From Tubiluchus corallicola (lineage: Eukaryota; Priapulida; Priapulimorpha; Priapulimorphida; Tubiluchidae): DNA of 62,000 bases. The stretch lies in contig JAQGDQ010002382.1 in NCBI GenBank assembly GCA_030141605.1, positions 2,501-64,500 on the forward strand, given 5' to 3'. The notes below the pieces were generated by a model, which made no database searches, was not told the DNA's origin, and saw nothing but the letters and a program-made list of their open reading frames with translations. The translations under genes and the position numbers were made by a program. Position 1 is the first letter of the stretch. Every line of letters begins with the position of its first letter. Shown piece after piece: positions 38,123 through 51,214 of this stretch.

Positions 38123-39069
38123 CAGACTACCTAGAGCCCACCCTGCTCGTTAAATTATAGAAGCCATTGAAAAGATTCACACTTGTGAAACTACTAGCTG
38201 TTCGCGTCTGTAGTGTAATGTAACTACAAAAACTTATAAATTAAGTATCTTAGCGCATTATATCGTTGTATGTAAAAATGTCCTACCGAAGAGAGACACT
38301 GCCAGTTCAAGCATTTTTCGTTCTTTGATTTGATACAGTGAGTTATCATTGATAGACGGTGCTATACTTAATTTCTCTAAGGAAAAAGCCAGAAAGGCAC
38401 TTAGTATATATGCTAAACAGTCCGTTCATCGCTTATGTTTTCCTTTATTGCTATTTTGATGATTGCTGTTCATTGCTAGTTTTGCTGCTAGCTAAAATAC
38501 TCGTGTTTATCTAACTGTCTTTCATGTTTGGCATCAAAATTTCATCAATTGTTGGTTTTTTCCATCCTTAAAGGAAGACAGGGTGATTTTTTTATATACC
38601 AGCCCATTTCAAGTCCGATAAAAGGGATACATTTTAACACAATTAATACCGCAAAAGTAGTTCTCATAATTAAATAATAGATTAAAAATTTAATTAACGG
38701 CGGGCTAGCCCACCTATTGATGACATCACCAATTAACATAATTTTCAAAGGCAAAAATACTCCACTAGCTTGTTTGAACTGTTTGAAAAGTACAGTGGTA
38801 TTCAGTGTGTTGTATCAAAGCAAGGCAAGTTTTAATATAAAAATTCAAATTTCAGAATAAGTGCTGTGCTCACGCATGAGCTGTCGAATGTTTGTAGTTC
38901 GTCGCAAACTAACGCATCTGAACAGAGAGGCACAGCACCTGTTTTTTGTGCATTGCGTTTCTGAAATGCAGGCGCTAGTGCCCGTCTAGCTAACGAATGG
39001 CGAAATGCATGTAACAGCGAAGAACTAGTGGCGCGAACGTGAAATTGTATTTCTGGGGTATTAATTATT
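38123..39069. other. Intergenic DNA, nothing recognised
   Basis: AT-rich sequence without exon-like frames, RNA genes or clear repeats. Confidence 0.4.
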
Positions 39070-40256
39070 TCACGTAAGTCATTTTTGAAAAAAAGAGTAT
39101 GTTTCCTTTCAATATTTTAAAGAGTAGATTGTTTTGACCTACAGTTTAAGATTAGGCCTGGTTTTACTTTAATAATAATAATCTTGATTCTAGTTACTCA
39201 ATTAAGTCATTAATTTTCCACAGAAATTTCAGGATCAAAATTGATGTTAATTGTTAGATTCACTCCAGTGTAAGAGGTCTAACAGTGGAAATGCTGAAAT
39301 TAGTTTACCAAACAAAAAGAATGAACTTTGGGCTGCTTTAATCATTGGAAATAGGGAAATAGGGAGACAAAATCCAGGCTGTATCCCATCTATTTTCAAA
39401 TTTCCTGTCTCTGGGCTTTAGTATCAAAATTTAATTTACTGTATCTTTGTTCCATCATTCATGTTCTGTCATTGTTTTAATTTTGTCGGAAAAATTTATT
39501 TGACCCAACATCTTGGTCTGTGGATAGTTTTTTCCTAGAAACGGAGAAGGGTTTTTATGGGATATGAAAAAGGGTGGTTATATTTTCACTGTTTGTGACG
39601 TTTTTCTGCCTAGACCCGAAGTCTCATTTTCATTTTCTTTTCGGGACTGTGCAGTGATTGTAAAATGCTTAGCAAGAAAAACATTTTTACGTTTTAATTT
39701 GGTTTTCCCACAAAAATAAATCTGTGTATACGAGTTACGTGCCTATTCCGACAGAACTATAACTACAATGTATTACCGGTTTATTTCCTAAACGCTATTT
39801 CGCCAACTTAAACATCGAAATTTTAAGTTTCGAAGTTTTACAAACGACGAGTAAAATCATCAGCAATACAAGTGCACTAATTCTCAGATTATTTTCCCAC
39901 TAAACTGTGAATTTTACTCTTGTTGTTGGAGTGTGTCCCATTCTTTTGTGCTTGCTAAACTATTTTGGGATAAATTGCGCTAAGCATTCTTTCATGTAAG
40001 TCATTTTTGAAAAAAAATAGTATGTGTCCTTTTAATATTTTAAAGAGTAGATTGTTTTGACCTACAGTTTAAGATTGGGTCCGGTTTTACTTTATATAGT
40101 ATGTTTCCTTTCAATATTTTAAAGAGTAGATTGTTTTGACCTACAGTTTAAGATTGGGTCCGGTTTTACTTTATATAGTATGTTTCCTTTCAATATTTTA
40201 ACGAGTAGATTGTTTTGACCTACAGTTTAAGATTGGGTCCGGTTTTTACTTTATAT
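39070..40256. repeat. ~79-bp repeats upstream of the chitinase start (one distal copy, three tandem copies)
   Basis: A unit with GTATGTTTCCTTTCAATATT, TTTTGACCTACAGTTTAAGA and GGTCCGGTTTTACTTTATA occurs singly at 39070-39170 and about three times in tandem at 39993-40256. The array ends about 130 bp before the chitinase ATG, so it is in the promoter or 5' UTR region. The ~820 bp between the copies hold nothing I recognise. Confidence 0.85.
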
Positions 40257-40385
40257 TATACTTTATATATTTTACTTTAATTTATAACACGGAATTATAT
40301 AGAATAATTTTTGCTTGCATTACAATTTTTTTCTACTAATGATTGATAACTAACGATCATGAAAATACTCGATTATTTTTGCAGT

Positions 40386-41564
40386 ATGCAGGGGATAGGT
40401 GTTTGCCTGGTATTGGTATTACTGGCAGGACTATCATCTACTGAAACTCAGCCAGGTAAGTATTAATTTGGTTTCACATTTTAAATACAGTTTGACGTCG
40501 GTTAGTTAAATTATTTCGCCATTATTAGGTGTAAGACATTAAGAAAATGAACATATCTGTATCTCTATAAGTTCAGCAGTTGTTTCACTGATTGTTTGAT
40601 TGGTTTTTTTCAACATGAAATTTTGACAGCAAATGTCTGGAGAATCTTAATTAACGCTGGCGCAATTTTTGGCAAATTCTTTTTTTCATTTACGGTTTGT
40701 GTGGGATTTTGATAAAAGTAAATCAAATGTTATTGATATGAACCTTTGTTTCCGTGCCTGTGCCGTTAATGAAACACCATTGTTTAGTAGCCAAATTAGC
40801 GATGTTACTATGTTTTAAATGTGTTAATCAGAATTTAACAATCCATTGCGATTCCTTCCATCTACGATTAACAGCTATCTGTTGGTGAGCATAAACCGCA
40901 ATCGTTTGTTAAATTCTTTGTTTTCACACTACAATCAAAGACTAATTATCCAAAACACCATATTATGGTTAGGTAATTAGTAATTACAGTAAACAGTTAA
41001 GTGTAAGTAAACTAACAGTTCCCTTGGTTGGTGACCTAATATTATGCAATAATGAACGCTAATCCTAAAGAATTTTAAGATACTTTTCTTTCAACTCTTT
41101 TTTTTCATAACTAAACATACATGTTTATCCACTTTTGCTAGCTTCAAGCGGAAAATTAATTTTTTTTCTTCCTTTGACTCTAGGTCCTCATAATATTAAT
41201 TTTAAATACGTAAAGGTTAAATTATTATTAAAAGATAGGCACGTGTGTCTCTTCTTTCCCATTATTGAACATTATTTTATTATAAACTAACACATTCGTA
41301 TAACGTTCAATTTTCATTCGTCTTAAATGCAAAATCTGATAATTTTTTATTATCTGATACATGCGCATTAACTAATTAATTATATTAGTAACAATTCTGA
41401 GAGGGTGGCTGACCTCGATGACTTATAGTTCTTTCGCCACCCTTTCACCACTAATCAATAATTACTTTTGCACTTTGTAATGTTGTATTATTGTATGTTG
41501 TATAGATTTATAAATCTGTTAGTTATGTATTTTGCTATTTTAAAAATGGTGATAAACTAATAAA

Positions 41565-41610
<46 letters not shown>

Positions 41611-44600
41611 TACTCATGGGATTGAATTAAGAACGCCCGCGTTCACACGTGTCTGTGTTGTCTAGTCATTGGTTTGAATTCCAAAGGTTTCTGGTTCAAA
41701 TATATTGTGTTCACTTTACCAATAACTGATAATCTCGAATTTAAACTTATAACTAATTAGCTAATTATTTTATTTAATTACTTTCCAGAAGTTCCAAGTC
41801 ATCTTCATGACTACGATTCCTACGTGCGGTTCTGCTTTTACCCGGGGGAGGCAGCTCGACGTCCCGCGCCAGCCACGTTCTTACCAGAAGACATCGACCC
41901 CTCAACTTGCACGCACATCGTGTTTGGATACGCCACAATATTGGATAATGAGCTGACGGCCAAGTCAGAGTCAGATTTAGGTAAGTTGCTTGTTGCAAAG
42001 TGCTTTTGCCAATATGGTGTTATTGTTTACCATCCAAAGAAATTTCTGTGCTCATTGCGATGATGATGATGATTATGGCGACGACGACAACGATGATGAT
42101 TCAGCTTTAAGTAGAACAGACAAACAAAGCTGCAATGAGATTTTTTATTGCCCACGATAAATTACGAATTACAACTACATAACAGAGATTAGTCACACAG
42201 GGCAACTACACGTAGCATTTTTTAATTTTTTTATATGACTGTCTTTCGTATCGAACACGCAACCTCCTGTACGGAGCTCGGACGTTTTACCTATCAGGCT
42301 ACGCAGCCACTGTATTTGCCTAAGTGTTTGAAGAGAGACAGTACGACGTGACTATTAAACGAATACACAACATTGTCGTTCTGGCTATTGAGATTGCAAG
42401 CTGAGGTAAAAAGGTATCGAGGTTTAGGGACTGAAGTCGTGGACACTGGGTAGTGGGTTTTGAGTTTAAACAGGTACTGTGGGTAGAAATACCAAAAAAC
42501 GTCAGGTCTATTTTATACACTCCCGAAATACTTTTCAGATTGCACGCAAAGTGTTAAAATTACTTGAAGATCACCAGTCGAATATTCATTCACGAAAAAA
42601 GGTTTATAAATAGAAGTAAATAAGTATAATCATTTTACTAGTTTTACAATCTGTTCACAAACCTACTAAATTGACAATATGATAAAAATCATGGTTTTTT
42701 GGTTCTTTTCTTAGAGAAGCGGTACGAAATCTCGACTTCACACTTAATCGCATTTAGATATAGATCTAGTAACTAATTTAATCTACAGCCAAAGGGAAGA
42801 AATAAAATGAGGTCTGCAACATCTTGATGGCTCTGCTTGTTAAATGGTTTCAGCTTATCGTAGCCCCGAATGCACCACTCATATTTTACGCCTAGCACAC
42901 GAACGCAGCGCACCCTGTGCTTAACTCCCCAGCCTGTGGTATCATTGATGACTTTCTTTTCTGGCTAATTATCACATTGGACACAATTCAATTCAATTCA
43001 ATAATTTTTTATTTGGCTGATTTGCAACACAAAACATTAAACTATATACGTAATGATAGCAACAATGCGATAACAAAAACAGGTATGGTTTGAAAATTCT
43101 ACAGAGTAGGATCGTGAACTTTCCAGACTCACCCCGAGACATGTCTTCTGTTCCTGAAATGGTAACTCGCGTAATTTCGTAACTTTGAAGCTCGTAGCTC
43201 TAATTTTAAATGCTTTTACTCACTTTCTGCATATAGTATTTTTTAGCACTTCTAGTTTTAGTCTAGGTAAATTTTAATTGTATGTTTTTGTGGCTTTTAT
43301 GCTGAAATAAATAGTACAATGAATGGATCAATCATAAATCAATCATTCTGACATGCTCTTCTCCTCACTTCTTAGCTTAACAAACCCAAATGAGGTTCAG
43401 TTTTAGTTATTTCAATGGCAAATAAAAAAAATTGATTTAATTTTGCTTTAATTTTGTTGCGTTTTTCCAACTTTTTTGTTAAATGATAAAGCACATAAAA
43501 ATTGACGATATAAAACACATTGAAAAATCCCTGGTAAAGACCTACTTAACAATAACCAAGGTACACGGTGCAAGAAAGCAACAAACTGAACAAAGACCTG
43601 ATCAAGTAAAAGTGCATTCAAAGCTGTGGTACAAGGAAAAAACCTAATGAAGCAATGAGTATTGAAGTAACTTTCCACAAATTTTATATTTTGTCAGAAT
43701 TTCAAGAGGCCATTTATGCACTTTAACCCATGTCACAAAAATGATGTGTCGCATTCATTGTTAAACCAAATTTTGAGCTAAACGTTTTTTAAAACATCGT
43801 TATTGCATTGTTTAAGACGCTGGTTGGGCTTTAAATTGCTATTTGCAGTAATACCTAACTAAAAAATCCGTTTGCACTAACTGTTTCTGTCGAAGCATTT
43901 AATAAAATTCTTTTTTAGAATTGTTTCAGAGAATCCTGGCCCTAAAAAACCAAAATCCAGATCTGAAGGTACTGCTAGCAGTAGGCGGTTGGGCAGAAGG
44001 TTCACAGCGTTTCAGCAATATGGCGTGGTCTCTCAACTCACGTCTTACCTTTGTTAATTCTGTACTTCATTTCCTGAGACAATATGGTTTCGATGGACTA
44101 AATGTCGACTGGGAGTTTCCGGGCTACGAACGAAGAGGTGGACATCCTTCAGATAGAGACAATTTACCACTGCTCTTAGAGGTATTGATATAAAAATATT
44201 AGTAGTATTTGACAGGCTATAACACTCTAACTGCTTTGCTCTTGAAATTCATCTTTTCAAGCATTTTAAAGCAGGTTGTTAGTTCTGCTAGTTGACCGTC
44301 GGTTCTTCGTGTCTATATGGTGTAGTTTTGGCTTGAACAAATTAATGCAAAGTGAGGACTCTTCTTACCCAATATCTCTGTGTCAATTTTAAATTTATGT
44401 ACAATTGTGTGTTTAATTTTTAGGAGCTTCACAAGATCTTTACGATGGAAGCCAAGTTTTCCGGCAACAATCAACTAATCTTGGCCACCACGATACCGGG
44501 CGCTAAATACTGGATAGATTTGGGTTACGACATCCCGAAAATCTCTTCGTGCGTTTATAAATACGTTTCTTATTTTTGATGAAAATAATTGGTACTAATA

Positions 44601-47600
44601 ACGCTATTTAAAAGTTGAATTATCAGTGAATGATAAATTATTATGTAGAAGATAACCGCCCTGCAGGTCAAGTGACTAACCTCAAAATTGTCCTTGAAAT
44701 CTATCATCTACTACCATTAATCCTTGCAAAGCGCCTTGTGTAAAAAACATCTCTGGTTATTTGTGCTCAAAGAGAAAAAGCTTCTCATAATATTCTTGAT
44801 TTCTAAATGCAGGTTTAGTGATTATTTACCAATGATGACTTATCACCTTAATGGAATATGGAACAAACACGCTGGTCATGGAAGTCCTTTGCATCCTCAC
44901 TCCTACGATGTGGACAAAACTGCGAATATTGTAAGTGAAGAGGTCGCCTTTGAAATATCTTTGTTTTTAGTAATTTCAGTTAAGTGTAAGACAACTTGGA
45001 AAATCACACACAAGCAAGGGCAGCATTTTTGTGTCATGTGTGTGAAAGGGATAAATTATTGGAAAATCACGGAAGCACTTTTGAGACTAATAGCTATGAA
45101 GATGCGGTATGATCGTTTTCCTTAGATAACCTAGTAATCTTCCATGCCATATAGTGTTCCTTGGTTTTTAGGGTACTTGGATAACCTAATAATCTTCCAT
45201 GCCATGTAGTGTTCCTTAGTTTTTAGTGTACTTGGATAACCTAATAATCTTCCATGCCATGTAGTGTTCCTTAGTTTTTAGTGTACTTAGATAATCTAAT
45301 AATCTTCCATGCCATATAATGTTCCTTAGTTTTTAGTGTACTTAGATAACCTAATAATCTTCCATGCCATGTAGTGTTCCTTAGTTTTTAGGGTACTTAA
45401 ATAACCTAGTAATCTTTCATGTCATATAGCGTTCCTTAGTTTTTAGTGTACTTAGATAATCTAATAATCTTCCATGCCATGTAATGTTCCTTAGTTTTTA
45501 GTGTACTTAGATAATCTAATAATCTTCCATGCCATGTAATGTTCCTTAGTTTTTAGCGTACTTAGATAATCTAATAATCTTCCATGCCATATAATGTTCT
45601 TTAGTTTTTAGTGTACTTAGATAATCTAATAATCTTCCATGCCATGTAGTGTTCCTTAGTTTTTAGTGTACTTAGATAATCTATTAATCTTCCATGCCAT
45701 GTAGTGTTGCTTAGTTTTTAGTGTACTTAGATAATCTAATAATCTTCCATGCCATGTAGTGTTCCTTAGTTTTTAGTGTATTTAGATAATCTAATAATCT
45801 TCCATGCCATATAACGTTCCTTAGTTTTTAGTGTACTTAGACAATCTAATAATCTTCCATGCCATATAGCGTTCCTTAGTTTTTAGTGTACTTAGATAAT
45901 TTAATAATCTTCCATGCCATATAGCGTTCCTTAGTTTTTAGTGTACTTAGATAACCTAAATCCTATTATCGTTGCTTTTTTTTAAGGAATTCATCGTCCA
46001 ATATTGGATAAACCATGGAACGGATCCAAAGAAATTGCTGCTGGGAATTCCTCTTTTTGGACAGACTTACACTCTCCAAGACCCATCTGACCACATGTTA
46101 AATGCACCTATTGTAGGAAGTGGCAAGGCTGGACACATGTATCAACAGGAAGGAATGATGCCGTACTACGAGGTTTGTGCCCACAAAACTTTGCTTGAGC
46201 TTATTCTTATTAAGATTTTCGGCTTCTTGTGGATTGGTAAACACCAATCTTATTACTGCTTAAGTGATAGATTTAGCCAACTGAACAACTGATAATGCTT
46301 CTTGCGAATATTTTTTGAATGACTTACAGATCTACGTCTTCACTCATAATAAATGAATAAATTACGACAAAATTTGCAGATTATAAAGATTCGCAAATCT
46401 GTTTCGGAAAATTCACAAACATTTTAATGGTACCAATGTGCGGCATTTGTCACATTTGCAAATAAATAAAAATTGTGGTTTATTTCTATTAATTTTAATG
46501 ACTTGCATTACTTAAATCTTTTGTAGGTGTGTTCTGAAGTGATGCCAAGCTATGAAAGCTTTTGGGTTGAAGATCAGCTTGTTCCATTTGCTTACAAAAA
46601 TGACCAATGGATTGGCTACGAGGATTCAAGGAGTATTAGTGAAAAGGTAACAATCCTTTGCAGTATATTTGGACAAGTTCTAGAACTTCCATCACCAAAC
46701 TTTCACTAATTTTTTTGTACGTATTGTTGACCACAGTTAGCATTCAACTGGTTACTGATCACCAACTTTTGTAATTTTTGCAACGCATTTGCATGTTATC
46801 AACGGGCCTCATTTTTCCCTGACTGACAATAGGGTTCGTCTAACTAGTTTTTGTTTGTAGGTCAAGTATGTGATCGACAATCACCTTGGAGGCGTTATGG
46901 TCTGGGCATTAGGTTTTGATGATTTTAAAGGTCATTGTAATCATGGAAGGAATCCTCTGTTGACCACAATAAAAACAGAATTGCTGGAAGTGACACAGGT
47001 GACCTATGTAATCCACACAAAATCTTCAAATGTTTTACAGCAGTTGCCGCACAAGTATGAAACGGGTGCAGTAGAACCACATTATGCAACATCACATCAC
47101 GGTGAGACGTACAGGCGTCATACTGTGCAACATCGGCGACACTACGTACAACATGTATCCCATCAGCAAGAAGGACAACACCCTGTTCATGGATATGATG
47201 AGCACCATGCCTACCATGGGCACAGTCGCAGTCGCAGAGTGGAGTCATCATATTCACGGCACGGGAATTATCACGATGCGTATCCTCATCAAACACAAGG
47301 AAGTTACATACCATATCAAGAACACGAAATGATTCCCCACGAAACGTACAATTACGAAACATATCCACACAGAGATGCATATGAAGTCTACCCTAGCAAC
47401 AGCTATCCTTATGACGCTCACAATTATGTAATATATCTGCCGGAGCAGTATGACGTGCACCCTCATCAAACACATGAGAATTACGGTGCATATTCAGCAC
47501 ATGGACAGTATGATGATTTCGAAGTACATCCTCGTGAAAGTTCTGAAATATATCCAGTAAACGAGCCGCATGCGTACCCTTATGAAAAAAGCAATTATTA

Positions 47601-50013
47601 CGATACTTACCCTGGGTCTGAACTCTATGAAGTTCATCCTTATGAAAGTTATGGTTATGAAACACACCCTGATGAACTGTATGCTGAACATGGACATTAT
47701 GAAGGGCATCCTCGTGAAACATACCCTGAACATGGACATTATGAAGGGCATCCTCGTGAAACATATCCTGAACATGGACATTATGAAGGGCATCCTCGTG
47801 AAACATACCCTGAACATGGACATTATGAAGTGCATCCTCGTGAAACATACCCTGAACATGGACATTATGAAGTGCATCCTCGTGAAACATACCCTGAACA
47901 TGGACATTATGAAGTGCATCCTCATGAAACATACCCTGAACATGGACATTATGAAGTGCATCCTCGTGAAACATACCCTGAACATGGACACTATGAAGTG
48001 CATCCTCATGAAACATACCCTGAACATGGACATTATGAAGTGCATCCTCGTGAAACATACCCTGAACATGGACATTATGAAGTGCTTCCTCATGAAACAT
48101 ACCCTGAACATGGACACTATGAAGTGCTTCCTCATGAAACATACCCTGAACATGGACACTATGAAGTGCATCCTCATGAAACATACCCTGAACATGGACA
48201 CTATGAAGTGCATCCTCGTGAAACATACCCTGAACATGGACATTATGAAGTGCATCCTCGTGAAACATACCCTGAACATGGACATTATGAAGTGCATCCT
48301 CATGAAACATACCCTGAACATGGACATTATGAAGTGCATCCTCATGAAACATACCCTGAACATGGACATTATGAAGTGCTTCCTCATGAAACATACCCTG
48401 AACATGGACACTATGAAGTGCATCCTCATGAAGCGTACCCTGAACATGGACACTATGAAGTGCTTCCTCATGAAACATACCCTGAACATGGACACTATGA
48501 AGTGCATCCTCATGAAACATACCCTGAACATGGACACTATGAAGTGCATCCTCGTGAAACATACCCTGAACATGGACATTATGAAGTGCATCCTCGTGAA
48601 ACATACCCTGAACATGGACATTATGAAGTGCATCCTCATGAAACATACCCTGAACATGGACATTATGAAGTGCATCCTCATGAAACATACCCTGAACATG
48701 GACATTATGAAGTGCTTCCTCATGAAACATACCCTGAACATGGACACTATGAAGTGCATCCTCATGAAACATACCCTGAACATGGACATTATGAAGTGCT
48801 TCCTCATGAAACATACCCTGAACATGGACACTATGAAGTGCATCCTCATGAAACATACCCTGAACATGGACACTATGAAGTGCATCCTCATGAAACGTAC
48901 CCTGAACATGGACACTATGAAGTTCATCCTAATGAATTATATCCTCATGAAGAGTATCCTGAACATGGACACTATGAAGTGCATCCTCATGAAACGTATC
49001 CTGAACATGGACACTATGAAGTGCATCCTCATGAAGAGTATCCTGAACATGGACACTATGAAGTGCATCCTCATGAAACGTATCCTGAACATGGACACTA
49101 TGAAGTGCATCCTCATGAAACGTACCCTGAACATGGACACTATGAAGTGCATCCTCATGAAACGTATCCTGAATATGGACACTATGAAGTGCATCCTCAT
49201 GAAACGTACCCTGAATATGGACACTATGAAGTGCATCCTCATGAAACGTACCCTGAACATGGACACTATGAAGTGCATCCTCATGAAACGTACCCTGAAC
49301 ATGGACACTATGAAGTGCATCCTCATGAAACGTACCCTGAACATGGACACTATGAAGTGCATCCTCATGAAACGTACCCTGAACATGGACACTATGAAGT
49401 GCATCCTCATGAAACATACCCTGAACATGGACACGATGCATATGAAAGCTATCCAGGCCACTATGATACGTATCCATCACATGTTTCCACAGTTGGTATT
49501 CCATTTCCACACCATACAGCTTATTCTTATGAAGGGTATCCTACAAATCAATCCTATGAACAATATCCACGTAATACTTACAACGATTATGAATTACCTG
49601 GTACTGTTGGACACGAGACATATCCCAGTAATACTCATGGGGGCGAAAGCCTTGGCCCAGTAGTTGCCCAGGAAGAGCAGAGGCCATATAATCCAGAATT
49701 GGAGGAAACAAAACTTTCGGATTCCGGTTCATCTGCTTCTGGAAGAAACGGCGCTGTGGGAATGGCTACAGAAAGTACGCAATGTGAGGTGAAAGGACCA
49801 GGTCCCTCTTGCTCCGGACATTCGCACATGGTAATGGCAAATCCAATAAACTGTCGCAAGTACTATCTATGTCTGTGGCAGAACACACCCAATGAAATGC
49901 GTGTTCCAATGAACTGCCCGGAGGGAACAGTCTTTCATCCATTCAAATACATGTGTGATGATAAGGAAAATGTTGATACATCCGTAATATGTAAATGTGG
50001 AGAAGAGTCGTGA
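40386..50013 (+). CDS. Secreted chitinase-like protein: GH18, long His/Tyr repeat region, CBM14; 8 exons, 1408 aa
   Basis: Exons (coding): 40386-40455, 41789-41980, 43919-44181, 44424-44548, 44813-44930, 45987-46172, 46527-46646, 46861-50013. All have GT-AG borders and a continuous frame. The signal peptide is MQGIGVCLVLVLLAGL. GH18 blocks in order are FCFYPGE, CTHIVFGYA, VLLAVGGW, FDGLNVDWEFPG, MMTYHLNGIW, LLLGIPLFGQTY and GGVMVWALGFDDFKG (about residues 24-400). Residues 629-1217 are about 41 repeats of HGHYEVHPHETYPE. A six-cysteine CBM14 (peritrophin-A) chitin-binding domain closes the protein (about 1331-1404). Family role: hydrolysis of beta-1,4-GlcNAc chains outside the cell. The catalytic motif is DGLNVDWE rather than DGLDxDWE, and MxYD is MTYH, so activity may be altered. 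The acid-base Glu153 is kept. Confidence 0.93.
41561..41612. repeat. (CTTG)n microsatellite, probable LINE/SINE tail
   Basis: Ten or so CTTG units after a GATAAACTAATAAA sequence in chitinase intron 1, ending CTTACTTACTTACT. The position after an AATAAA-like motif suggests a retroelement tail. Confidence 0.7.
42062..42312 (-). mobile_element. tRNA-derived SINE in chitinase intron 2
   Basis: On the minus strand the head reads GTGGCTGCGTAGCCTGATAG (A-box-like) and about 40 bp later GTTGCGTGTTCGATAC (B-box-like). These are RNA polymerase III internal promoter elements of tRNA type. The body continues to a CATCATCATCGTTGTCGTCG simple tail near 42062-42105. The head cannot fold into a full tRNA by eye. 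Confidence 0.65.
42982..43330 (-). mobile_element. Possible LINE 3' ends in chitinase intron 2
   Basis: An ATTGAATTGAATTG tail (minus strand, 42984-43000) follows an AATAAAAAATT signal, the arrangement of a CR1/L2-type 3' end. A second AAATAAATAGTACAATGAATG tail-like motif lies near 43306. No RT coding blocks were found. Confidence 0.35.
45121..45960. repeat. 55-bp minisatellite in chitinase intron 5, about 15 copies
   Basis: Units contain CTAATAATCTTCCATGCCAT and GTTCCTTAGTTTTTAGTGTA. The array fills most of the intron and ends about 25 bp before the acceptor TTTTTTTTAAG at 45986. Confidence 0.95.
47674..49437 (+). repeat. Coding 42-bp repeat: about 41 copies of a 14-residue unit in the chitinase
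   Basis: In frame with the chitinase, unit HGHYEVHPHETYPE. Variants are HYEGHPRE (first units), HYEVLPHE, HPHEEYPE and PEYGHYEV. One unit is extended to HPNELYPHEEYPE near 48924-48956. Third-position differences cluster regionally (ACATACCC early, ACGTACCC late, GGACATTAT versus GGACACTAT), showing local expansion of blocks. Because 42 is a multiple of 3, other frames also stay open on both strands. Confidence 0.97.
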
Positions 50014-50152
50014 TATGTAGCAGTAGACTAATTTGTTTTTGTGTGCCAGTCCTTGCTGTTTACCTGTGACCATGTTTAATCCCTTTTCAAAAGTGGGAGG
50101 AATAGTGTCCTAGTAATGCTTAGCAGTATCTTTTTATTACCTAGATCATTGG

Positions 50153-50158
50153 AAATAA
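50153..50158 (+). terminator. Polyadenylation signal of the chitinase gene
   Basis: AATAAA about 140 bp after the stop codon at 50011-50013. Confidence 0.55.
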
Positions 50159-50159
50159 A

Positions 50160-51214
50160 TGTAATTGACTAAAGCAGCAACCGAATTGCAACAGCGGAAA
50201 ACTGATAATTTCATTTCTGCCTTTTTGAACATCATCGATCAGGTTTTATTACTTGAGGTAATATTTTTTTTAAAAGGAAACACTTGTTTTGTAGCTGAGC
50301 AGAACTTCCTTAGCCTTTCGTTTAAGACTTTGGTGCTCGGTACTCTTGCTGCTTATGCCCAAAACAACTAGACCTGCTACTGCCGGCAAAAGTATATTTT
50401 TTCCAAAGTTACTAGTAGAAGCTTTAGTGTAGTTCTATAGCTTTATTTACAGTATGTTTTAGTGATAGTATTTATGTTGCTAGTAGTTGATTTAGGCCAA
50501 AGCTACAGAGCTATAATCTGGTTTTTTTCCTTCATTAGCTGGTTCTGTTTCGATTACTTTATTCCTCAAACTGATTTTAAAAACAAGTGATTTTCTCAAC
50601 ATTATTATCTGTATATTCGTGCCAAAATTTGGGCATCGTTAACTTATTGATTATAATGATTTCAGTTTATAATTCCTAATACAATTTAAATTACGCGTAA
50701 GTTCAAAATTTAAATAAAAAGAATTTTTGTGCATGAAATTAATGTTATGTTGTTATAGCAACGTTCACTTTGTTGTTGATGTTTTGTCGTTTATTGTTAA
50801 GACAGAATGCATCTTTTGCATACCGTTGTTGTTATCCTTGTTAATAGTATTGTTATTATTTTTGCATAAAATTGATTTTGAATTATGCACATTCTAAAGC
50901 GAGCAAAATGACATTAAGATTGGAGTACACTGTAAAAATGAATAAAAATTATGCCCAATAGCGTAATTTTTGTAATTCAGTTTTATTAATAAAGCTATAA
51001 TGCAAAATCGTTGAGTATTATGATAATTTTTATTATTTGTACAAAAACTACATGTTGTTATCGCAATTGTGACATTTTAAGGCCGTTTTTATATATTTGT
51101 AATAAATCTATATACAAAACTAATTCTAAGGACTTAATCCAACAGTAAAATTTAACATTGCAATTTTTTGATAACCGGAAGTAAGTAATGCTTCATGCAT
51201 GCCCTGAATTTAAC
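50160..51214. other. Convergent intergenic region between the chitinase and the Tyr-rich gene
   Basis: AT-rich, with no exon-like frames. Minus-strand AATAAA candidates for the neighbouring gene appear as TTTATT near 50984 and 51027. Confidence 0.45.

Noticed and set aside
47393-49663. Long open frames of 487, 477 and 697 codons overlapping the chitinase repeat on both strands
   Set aside because: A 42-bp repeat without stops in a frame stays open in that frame throughout. The Met/His/Cys-rich products have no start context, and only the frame continuous with GH18 and CBM14 is real.
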